Origin: Patescibacteria group bacterium
GTDB lineage: Bacteria > Patescibacteriota > Doudnabacteria > UBA920
DNA length: 19,663 nt
Assembly: GCA_023473845.1 (NCBI GenBank)
Contig: JAMCYA010000058.1
Span: 1 to 19,663 of the forward strand
Reading direction: 5' to 3'
Each line of letters opens with the position of its first letter. Position 1 is the stretch's first letter. A program made the translations under genes and the position numbers. Of this stretch, positions 6,657 to 12,017 are shown piece by piece. The notes under the pieces were generated by a model. It saw only the letters and a list, made by a program, of their open reading frames with translations, was not told the origin of the DNA and did no database searches.

Positions 6657-8081
6657 TTACAAATACTGGTCGCCCCAGTCGTTCTGGAAAAGAACCACAT
6701 CTCCGGGTTTTAAAATATTTTTCAAATTCTCGTGCGCAGCAGGGGCCGTATCAAACCAAACAATTTTTTCCGGCGTGTACCCGGCCGCCTTAAGGCCTTC
6801 TGCAATAAACGGCGTCACGCTATTTTTAATTAGGATAACCAAATCCGCCACGCTTGCCAAATCTTGACCGATTTTTTTATGCACTTCTCCGGCCGCCTTT
6901 CCGGTCTCCACCAGGCCAGGCGTAATGTAAATTTTCCTACGGTTCTGGAAACGTGACAAAACTTTCACAGCTTCGGCAACGCCGGCGGAGTTGCCATTAT
7001 AGGCATCGTCGATGACCAAAATATCGCCCGTGGATTTAATGGGCTGCAACCGGTGTTCCACTGGCTGAATTTTTTCCACGCCTTTTTTAATCTCTTCATT
7101 ACTTATCCCCAAACTTTTGGCAATCTTTATGGCTGCACTTACATCGCCCAAAGCATAGCTCCCGAGCAGATTAATTTTTATCTGTCCGAAATTTTCCATC
7201 TCCGCTTCCCACTGCAAAGTTTGTGGATTAAAACTGCTCCCCCTTAAATCTTCCGTCTTGTATCTTTCAACCCTGTGGTCCGGCCAGACATATTGCTTAA
7301 AATTCCCTGCCACATTCTCGTCGTCTGCATTCAGCACCACCAAAGCGCCTGGCTTGGAAGAGGAAACAATTTCAAAAATCGTGTCAACCACACTCTCCGG
7401 ACTTTTCATTCTTTCCAAATGCGCCTCGTTAATGCCAGTGACCACAGCAATGTCGGGTTTGGCAATGGCGCACACTTCTTCCACATCGCCTCTATAGTGC
7501 TCACCCATCTCCACAACAGCCACCTCAACCGAAGGATTTATGTTTTTCAGCATCCATCGGGCAATGCCCACGGGCGTGTTTACGCTCTCCGGCGTGGCCG
7601 CCACTTTCAGTTTTGTGCTTAAAACCCCGGACAGAATTTCCTTCATGGTAGTCTTGCCGTAGCTGCCCGCAATGCCGATAACTTTCAGCGCCGGCATGGC
7701 GTTAATCTTATGGCGCGCCCTGAAAACCAAAATTTGTTTCAGCAAGTAGTCCAACGGCCACAAGATTATTACGGCCAGACTGTAGGCATAAAATGGCAGG
7801 CTTTTTAAAACCAAAAAAAACAGCACGCCCAAACCGGCGGCATAGAAACTTCCCAGACCGGCCCTGAAGAACAAAAAAAACAAGATGCCCATTAGCACAT
7901 TAAGCAGCTCTGCCAGGACAAAAATTGCCGTGGCCTTCCCTGTCCAGACCAGGTTTTTTCGTTGCTGGGGTTGGGGCAAAAAACCTTTTTTAAAAAGCAA
8001 TTTCCAGAACCTGGCCAGTTCGTAATTTTCCAGCTGCAGCAAATACAGCTGATATTTGGGTAAAGTGGTAAAAAATTTCAT
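6657..8081 (-). CDS. murF: MurF-type Mur ligase with N-terminal membrane domain
   Basis: The enzyme adds D-Ala-D-Ala to the UDP-MurNAc-tripeptide. Of 474 residues, the Mur ligase core begins near 130: P-loop GSYGKTT (139-145), VAVVEMGEHYRGDV, VVTGINEAHLERM, NADDEN, then EHRLQPI and IDDAYNGNSAG in the second half. The last is the MurF-type motif usually written DDAYNANP. The first 130 residues differ from standard MurF: instead of the UDP-binding domain there is a basic amphipathic stretch and about three hydrophobic segments (48-72, 77-97, 99-118). The enzyme should therefore sit on the membrane. The start codon overlaps the hydrolase stop as TAATG. Identity as MurF is supported by the adjacent ddl. 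Confidence 0.88.
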   Translation of the reverse strand: MKFFTTLPKYQLYLLQLENYELARFWKLLFKKGFLPQPQQRKNLVWTGKATAIFVLAELLNVLMGILFFLFFRAGLGSFYAAGLGVLFFLVLKSLPFYAYSLAVIILWPLDYLLKQILVFRARHKINAMPALKVIGIAGSYGKTTMKEILSGVLSTKLKVAATPESVNTPVGIARWMLKNINPSVEVAVVEMGEHYRGDVEEVCAIAKPDIAVVTGINEAHLERMKSPESVVDTIFEIVSSSKPGALVVLNADDENVAGNFKQYVWPDHRVERYKTEDLRGSSFNPQTLQWEAEMENFGQIKINLLGSYALGDVSAAIKIAKSLGISNEEIKKGVEKIQPVEHRLQPIKSTGDILVIDDAYNGNSAGVAEAVKVLSRFQNRRKIYITPGLVETGKAAGEVHKKIGQDLASVADLVILIKNSVTPFIAEGLKAAGYTPEKIVWFDTAPAAHENLKNILKPGDVVLFQNDWGDQYL

Positions 8082-8839
8082 TAACTAATAAATTCTTTTA
8101 AAAGTAAGGCAAATTCCTCGGGCTTGTCCAAAAAACTGTAATGCCCCGCACCGGCCAAAACGCGCAACTCGGAGCCGGCAATCAGCTTATGCATGCGCTC
8201 GGCAAACCCCAGGGGCGTATCCGTGTCTTTGTCGCCAAAAACGATAAGCGTAGGGCACGCGATTTTTTTCATGTCCTCAGCTAAATCTTCACCTACCGCT
8301 TTTATAAAAGTTTTTTGTAAAGCCGGAGTGGCCAAATAGTCTCCTGCGCCAATAAGTTTATACACCCACTTTCTTAAACCCTGCATAGAGGCAGGCTTGA
8401 AAAACGGCCTTACCAGCCTGGCGGCAAAGCCGTATCCGCTTTTTTTAGCGCTGTTCATAGCAAAGCCCGCGCTGTCCACCAAAACCAATTTTGCAACCAG
8501 CTCGGGATATTGGGCAGCCAACTTTATACCGATCCTGCCGCCAAAAGAATGCCCCACCATATTAACTTTGGCCAAACCCTGCTTCTTTACAAACCCGGCC
8601 ACAATGGCTGCATAATCCGCAATGGACAAATCCTGTTTGGACAAAGGGGATGCGCCAAAACCGGGCAAATCCAAAGCAAGAATGGCTTGGTCCGTAGTTT
8701 TCAATTGCGCCTCAATCCCCTGCCAAGCTTCTTTGCTGCTGCCCCAGCCATGCAAAAAAACTATCGCAGTCCTGCCTGCCTGCAAATTAAGGCTCTTAAA
8801 ACTAATAAGGTGGCTACCTATAATTATCTGCTGGTCCAT
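8081..8839 (-). CDS. Alpha/beta hydrolase
   Basis: A 252-residue alpha/beta-hydrolase-fold protein. Visible elements are the oxyanion-hole segment FLHGWGSSKEAW, the nucleophile elbow MVGHSFGGR (Ser is about residue 98 from the chosen start), the acid in VFGDKDTD and the catalytic His in GAGHYSFLDKP. It is probably a cytosolic esterase or amidase; the substrate is unknown. Being the first gene of the murF-ddl unit suggests, but does not prove, a role in envelope metabolism. The ATG at 8839 was preferred to a TTG two codons earlier. No Shine-Dalgarno is visible, and the upstream promoter-like sequence is so close that the message may be nearly leaderless. Confidence 0.87.
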   Translation of the reverse strand: MDQQIIIGSHLISFKSLNLQAGRTAIVFLHGWGSSKEAWQGIEAQLKTTDQAILALDLPGFGASPLSKQDLSIADYAAIVAGFVKKQGLAKVNMVGHSFGGRIGIKLAAQYPELVAKLVLVDSAGFAMNSAKKSGYGFAARLVRPFFKPASMQGLRKWVYKLIGAGDYLATPALQKTFIKAVGEDLAEDMKKIACPTLIVFGDKDTDTPLGFAERMHKLIAGSELRVLAGAGHYSFLDKPEEFALLLKEFIS

Positions 8840-8872
8840 ATTCAAATCATAACACTAGTCAATCTAAGACAA

Positions 8873-8893
8873 AACCCCGGTTTTGCCGGGGTT
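8873..8893 (-). terminator. Terminator after tRNA-Pro
   Basis: The minus strand has a perfect 8-bp stem AACCCCGG/CCGGGGTT around a CAAAA loop, followed by TTTTGTCTT. It lies 6 nt after the encoded CCA of tRNA-Pro and insulates the hydrolase-murF-ddl operon. Confidence 0.85.
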
Positions 8894-8899
8894 CAATCA

Positions 8900-8973
8900 T
8901 GGTCGGGATGCAGGGAATCGAACCCTGTCTTCACGCACCCGAAGCGCGCGTACTACCGGTATACTACATCCCG
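8900..8973 (-). tRNA. tRNA-Pro(CGG)
   Basis: The minus-strand cloverleaf has acceptor CGGGATG/CATCCCG, discriminator A and encoded CCA. The anticodon arm is CGCGC-TTCGGGT-GCGTG (one G-T pair), giving anticodon CGG with G37 as usual for proline. The T-arm is CAGGG-TTCGATT-CCCTG. Confidence 0.96.
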
Positions 8974-8984
8974 AAACAGCCCTA

Positions 8985-9013
8985 ATTATAAAGATTTATT
9001 GGGTTTTTGGCAA
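8985..9013 (-). promoter_or_regulatory. tRNA-Pro promoter
   Basis: The minus strand carries TTGCCA (9008-9013), a 17-nt spacer and TATAAT (8985-8990), placing the start a few nt before the tRNA 5' end at 8973. It is a near-consensus sigma-70-type promoter. Confidence 0.75.
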
Positions 9014-9038
9014 TATTGAAAGCCGCCGCTTTTGCCGG

Positions 9039-9269
9039 TTATTCATTCGGCAGATTCTTAAACTCCCTCACAAAGCTGTCTATATCACGCTCTACCGCCC
9101 TTAACTTTTCCTCGATGCGGTATTCCAAATCCCGTTCTCCTTCCGGGCCTTCGGGAAACCTTTCGTAATAATCATTCAAAATATCACTCAGTTCGTTTCT
9201 CATGGACTGTAGCCGGTCGCGCCTTTCGCGGTGCCTGGCGTCGGCTTGTTCCTGGTTATACTCTGCCAT
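9039..9269 (-). CDS. Small charged coiled-coil-like protein, unknown
   Basis: A 76-residue protein beginning MAEYNQEQADARHRERRDRL. It is very rich in Glu, Arg and Asp, with no hydrophobic segment and long helical, heptad-like stretches (LQSMRNELSDILNDYYERF; YRIEEKLRAVERDIDSFVREF) split by a Pro/Gly turn (PEGPEGE). I do not recognise the family. The ATG at 9269 is preferred because the upstream extension would run through the tRNA-Ala terminator and into the tRNA. The gene sits between tRNA-Ala(GGC) and tRNA-Pro on the same strand. Confidence 0.65.
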   Translation of the reverse strand: MAEYNQEQADARHRERRDRLQSMRNELSDILNDYYERFPEGPEGERDLEYRIEEKLRAVERDIDSFVREFKNLPNE

Positions 9270-9313
9270 TTTTTTGAATTTAATCTTGTTATATCTATTA
9301 TACAATATAGATG

Positions 9314-9344
9314 CACAAAACCCGCGCTTAACGCGGGTTTTGTG
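9314..9344 (-). terminator. Terminator after tRNA-Ala(GGC)
   Basis: A perfect 13-bp stem (CACAAAACCCGCG and its complement) with a 5-nt loop starts 1 nt beyond the encoded CCA. Because the arms end in A- and T-rich tracts, it could work in either direction. Confidence 0.85.
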
Positions 9345-9345
9345 A

Positions 9346-9421
9346 TGGTGGACCATACCGGATTTGAACCGGTCGCCTCTTCCATGCCATGGAAGCGCTC
9401 TACCAAATGAGCTAATGGCCC
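9346..9421 (-). tRNA. tRNA-Ala(GGC)
   Basis: The minus-strand cloverleaf has acceptor GGGCCAT/ATGGTCC, which includes the G3-U70 pair that marks alanine tRNAs, discriminator A and encoded CCA. The anticodon arm is CTTCC-ATGGCAT-GGAAG, giving anticodon GGC. The T-arm is ACCGG-TTCAAAT-CCGGT. Confidence 0.96.
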
Positions 9422-9437
9422 TGAGTAGGTACGCCTA

Positions 9438-9466
9438 ATTTTACCTGACTTTTTGAACTTGTTCAA
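9438..9466 (-). promoter_or_regulatory. tRNA-Ala(GGC) promoter inside the end of the upstream gene
   Basis: The minus strand has TTGAAC (9461-9466), a 17-nt spacer and TAAAAT (9438-9443), about 16 nt before the tRNA. The whole promoter overlaps the last codons and stop of the 87-residue membrane-protein gene. Confidence 0.65.
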
Positions 9467-9704
9467 GTGTTTGTTTCCACAAACTTTGCCACTCCTGAGC
9501 CTGTTCTCTAATTCCGGGAATTATGCCTAAAACATTCAGAATCCAGCCGATTACCAAAATTGCCAACGCGATTCCTATAATGCTCCCAATCCCTTGCAGC
9601 ATGCCGCGGACAAATGCCCGCCACAGACTCTCGGTCTTATGGAAAATGCCAACCAAATGGTTGTCAATTTTTTCTAATTGGGTCTTAAGTTCTGGCTCAA
9701 TCAT
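9441..9704 (-). CDS. Small membrane protein, DUF5665-like
   Basis: An 87-residue protein starting MIEPELKTQLEKIDNHLVGI. An amphipathic N-terminal helix and a conserved-looking WRAFVRGMLQGIGSIIG segment lead into one long hydrophobic helix (about residues 34-62, Gly/Ile-rich). A short polar Gln/Glu/Lys tail follows. This architecture resembles the DUF5665 family of single-pass proteins of unknown function; I judge that from memory of the pattern, not a search. It lies between tRNA-Arg and tRNA-Ala on the same strand. Confidence 0.65.
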   Translation of the reverse strand: MIEPELKTQLEKIDNHLVGIFHKTESLWRAFVRGMLQGIGSIIGIALAILVIGWILNVLGIIPGIREQAQEWQSLWKQTLEQVQKVR

Positions 9705-9722
9705 GGTTTTTTGGTTTAATTT

Positions 9723-9797
9723 TGGTGCCCTCGGTAGGAATCGAACCTACATCTCATCCTTAGGACGGATTTGCTCTATCCATTGAGCTACGAAGGC
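9723..9797 (-). tRNA. tRNA-Arg(CCT)
   Basis: The minus-strand cloverleaf has acceptor GCCTTCG/CGAGGGC (one T-G pair), discriminator A and encoded CCA. The anticodon loop GTCCTAA gives anticodon CCT for AGG codons. The stem pair 27-43 is an A-G mismatch; the other four pairs are standard. The T-arm is GTAGG-TTCGATT-CCTAC. Confidence 0.95.
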
Positions 9798-9810
9798 GTT
9801 AGACCCGAAA

Positions 9811-9839
9811 ATTATATCATAAAGCCAGAGCGTGATAAA
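9811..9839 (-). promoter_or_regulatory. Candidate tRNA-Arg promoter
   Basis: The minus strand reads TTTATC (9834-9839), 17 nt, then TATAAT (9811-9816), with the expected start about 7 nt before the tRNA 5' end. The -35 is weak. Confidence 0.55.
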
Positions 9840-9915
9840 ATGCCTATGGATTAGGCGAATTTCTTTATAACACAATATATTATACCATAAATTAATTATT
9901 TTGTAAATAGTATCT

Positions 9916-11232
9916 ATGTTTTCACGGGAAACTTTTCAAAAAACCGCTAAAATAAGCTATTTTTTATTCATAATTAGTATGTTCTTGCCCCTAAGGCATG
10001 TGTTTTTCTCAAACTCAGCATATCAAACCGGAGCATACTCAGATTTTACTTCATTTTCCTTATATTTAAGCGATTTACTACTTCTCACCACGTGGTGTTG
10101 CTTATTTCTACCACGTGGTGGAGAGCTTAAGTCTTTCTACCACGTGGTGAGAAAGCCTAGTACACTAGTTTTTTGGCTTATTTTAGGCATAATTATCCAT
10201 TTCAGAGGTTATAAATCTCTGAACCTATATTTTTTCTTTAAATATGCGGAGTTGCTTGTTGCATATGGAACAACGGTTGTGATGCTTGGAAAGATTTCCA
10301 ATAAACAACAGCTTGCTTGGCTTTTTGCCAGCTTCGGCGCGTTTGAGTCAATCTTGGGATTGGTCCAATTCTGGCTGCAAAGATCTGTTGGTTTAAAATG
10401 GTTGGGCGAAAATCTGATTGGGCCTAATATTTCCGGGGTGGCAAAAATTGTTTCAAGTGGAACAGTATATATTCGCAGTTACGGGACTTTTCCCCACCCC
10501 AACCTGCTTTCAGCTTTCCTGGCAATATCTGCTGTGGTATCGCTATACCTTATTCTGAGCGCGCCAAAGAAATTTGGACAAATTTTCGCCGTTTGCTTAC
10601 TCGTGCTTAACCTTTTTGGTCTTACAGTAACCTTTTCCCGGGCAGGCTATTTGGCCGGACTTGGCGGCCTAGGGGCATTGCTTATTTTTTTGGCTCTGAA
10701 AAAAACACAGGGCTTGCGCTTGCCCTTAGCCACCATCTTGCTCACAATTATTTCTTGCTTGTTGATTTTTTGGCCCTGGCTCTCCACCCGGGCAACAATT
10801 ACTGACAATTCATCGCTGGAAAGAATGAGATACAACGAAGCTGGTTTAAAAATGGTCAAAGCCCATCCAGTATTTGGTGTTGGAATAGGGGAGAGCGTGC
10901 TTCATATGGAACAATTTCTGAACCAAAGGCTGCAGCCCTGGGAAAAACAACCCGTACATAACTATTTTTTGCTCTCAGCCGCAGAATTAGGCTTGCCGGG
11001 CATGCTTATACTGCTCTGGCTGTTTTGGCGAGATGCCCCGGCAGCGATACGGCTTGCCAAGCAAGGCAGTCTTTTGGGCATGCTGGTACTTTCCCTATAT
11101 TTTGTTATTTTTGTCCTCATGCAGTTTGACCACTATTTTTATACGCTTGAACAAACCCAGCTGCTGCTTTGGGCTTTTCTGGGCGCAGCCGCGGTGGCCA
11201 CGAGGCCGCTTGCCCGAGCTTCCGCAAACTAA
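9916..11232 (+). CDS. O-antigen ligase / Wzy-like polysaccharide membrane protein
   Basis: A 438-residue polytopic membrane protein with about ten hydrophobic helices. It matches the O-antigen ligase/polymerase (WaaL/Wzy-like) pattern. RSYGTFPHPNLLSAFLAI has the Arg and Pro-His-Pro features of the periplasmic loop, VTFSRAGYLAG is the conserved Ser-Arg helix, and HPVFGVGIGE then PVHNYFLLSAAELG carry the late-loop His. Such proteins join or polymerise lipid-linked glycans at the outer face of the membrane. It is flanked by minus-strand genes and ends in its own terminator. The first part is more A/T-rich than the neighbours, and residues about 52-80 (TTWCC, FLPRGG, YHVVRK) are encoded by a triple palindromic repeat. 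Ligase and polymerase cannot be told apart here. Confidence 0.82.
   Translation: MFSRETFQKTAKISYFLFIISMFLPLRHVFFSNSAYQTGAYSDFTSFSLYLSDLLLLTTWCCLFLPRGGELKSFYHVVRKPSTLVFWLILGIIIHFRGYKSLNLYFFFKYAELLVAYGTTVVMLGKISNKQQLAWLFASFGAFESILGLVQFWLQRSVGLKWLGENLIGPNISGVAKIVSSGTVYIRSYGTFPHPNLLSAFLAISAVVSLYLILSAPKKFGQIFAVCLLVLNLFGLTVTFSRAGYLAGLGGLGALLIFLALKKTQGLRLPLATILLTIISCLLIFWPWLSTRATITDNSSLERMRYNEAGLKMVKAHPVFGVGIGESVLHMEQFLNQRLQPWEKQPVHNYFLLSAAELGLPGMLILLWLFWRDAPAAIRLAKQGSLLGMLVLSLYFVIFVLMQFDHYFYTLEQTQLLLWAFLGAAAVATRPLARASAN
10082..10155. repeat. Three copies of a CACGTG-centred palindrome
   Basis: The 10-bp palindrome ACCACGTGGT occurs at 10087-10096, 10110-10119 and 10139-10148 (centres 23 and 29 bp apart). 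Copies 2 and 3 share TTTCTACCACGTGGTG in direct orientation. Copy 1 shares TTCTCACCACGTGGT with the reverse complement of copy 3. Copy 3 with its flanks is a longer imperfect palindrome (CTTTCT...GAGAAAG). All three lie inside the O-antigen-ligase-like gene but in three different reading frames, encoding TTW, PRG and HVV. I saw no other CACGTG in the window by eye. Confidence 0.9.
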
Positions 11233-11266
11233 AAAAACCAGCTCGTAGGTACGGGCTGGTTTTTTA
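11232..11266 (+). terminator. Terminator of the O-antigen-ligase-like gene
   Basis: CCAGCTCG and CGGGCTGG pair (one T-G) around a TAGGTA loop, flanked by an A-run and a T-run, directly at the stop codon. It may also serve the convergent rlmH gene. Confidence 0.85.
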
Positions 11267-11285
11267 TTCTGCAAAAATCCATTGG

Positions 11286-11756
11286 CTATTTATGGTACTC
11301 TTTCTGGTTAATTAAGGTGCAGGCCCGGTAGAGCTGCTCTTCCAAAAGTACGCGGGCAAAATTGTGGGTAAAGGTAAGAGGGGAAAGCGAAATGGAATAA
11401 TTGGCATGTTCTTTCAGGCTGCTGTGCAGCCCCAAACCGCTGCCCAACACAAACACCAGTTCTCTGCCAAAACCGCCTACGCGTTCAACAAAATTTGCAA
11501 AATCTCTCGAACCTCTGAGAGTGCCTTTTTCTTCCAAAAGCATTACCAAAGCATCTTCTGGCAGCTGCTTAACGATTTTTTCCGCTTCTTTCTGCTTAAT
11601 TTTTTCCACGTCATCGTGGCTGCGATAGGGCTCTTCGGGCAATTCGACAATTTTTACTTTAGCAAAAGGGGAGAGGCGCTTTAAATACTCTTTTTCCAAT
11701 TCCAAAAAAGCATTTTCTTTAAACTTGCCCAGAGTGATGATTTTGATCTTAAGCAT
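11286..11756 (-). CDS. rlmH: 23S rRNA (pseudouridine-1915 N3)-methyltransferase
   Basis: A 156-residue SPOUT-type methyltransferase that modifies pseudouridine 1915 in helix 69 of 23S rRNA using S-adenosylmethionine. The start MLKIKIITLGKFKENAFLEL and the C-terminal knot segment LSPLTFTHNFARVLLEEQLYRACTLINQKEYHK match RlmH closely. The usual GG(P/A)xG loop is FVLGSGLGL here, with Ser for the second Gly, a mild deviation. The ATG at 11756 gives the standard length of about 155 residues; an upstream in-frame ATG would add eight atypical residues. It is convergent with the O-antigen-ligase-like gene and apparently transcribed alone. Confidence 0.92.
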   Translation of the reverse strand: MLKIKIITLGKFKENAFLELEKEYLKRLSPFAKVKIVELPEEPYRSHDDVEKIKQKEAEKIVKQLPEDALVMLLEEKGTLRGSRDFANFVERVGGFGRELVFVLGSGLGLHSSLKEHANYSISLSPLTFTHNFARVLLEEQLYRACTLINQKEYHK

Positions 11757-11857
11757 ATTTGCCCGTCTAATTTTTTGCACTTTTTAAACCAATACAGTTA
11801 TCTTATACGCGTTAACTTAACACTGCAATCCTGGCAGATTGTAAAAACAGCGGCGGG

Positions 11858-11886
11858 TTTACTAATTTACCGGAATCAGATAAAAT
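11858..11886 (+). promoter_or_regulatory. tRNA-Ala(CGC) promoter
   Basis: TTTACT (11858-11863), a 17-nt spacer and TAAAAT (11881-11886) lie 14 nt before the tRNA. The rest of the 11757-11900 gap holds no other recognisable feature. Confidence 0.65.
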
Positions 11887-11900
11887 TAGACAGTAATTTG

Positions 11901-11974
11901 GGGCCTATGGTCCAGTGGTAAGACGCGGCATTCGCATTGCCGAGACGGGAGTCCGATTCTCCCTAGGTCCACCA
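11901..11974 (+). tRNA. tRNA-Ala(CGC)
   Basis: The plus-strand cloverleaf has acceptor GGGCCTA/TAGGTCC with a G3-U70 pair, discriminator A and encoded CCA. The anticodon arm is CGGCA-TTCGCAT-TGCCG, giving anticodon CGC for GCG alanine codons. The variable loop is 4 nt. The T-arm GGGAG-TCCGATT-CTCCC is odd: position 55, nearly always U (pseudouridine), is C. Confidence 0.92.
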
Positions 11975-11978
11975 ATTA

Positions 11979-12010
11979 TAAAAATACCCGCCGTTCGGCG
12001 GGTATTTTTA
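11979..12010. terminator. Bidirectional terminator between tRNA-Ala and murA
   Basis: A 15-bp perfect stem (TAAAAATACCCGCCG and its complement) with a 2-nt loop has an A-run on one side and a T-run on the other. It fits termination of the plus-strand tRNA and the convergent minus-strand murA. Confidence 0.88.
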
Positions 12011-12017
12011 GTCCAAC

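Noticed and set aside
9200..9466. 88-codon minus-strand frame running through tRNA-Ala(GGC)
   Set aside because: It reads through the tRNA and its terminator, and the protein has no family features.
10082..10155. Palindrome cluster as a CRISPR array
   Set aside because: The repeats are only 10-16 bp, spacers are 13-19 bp, one copy is inverted and there are no cas genes; it does not fit an array.
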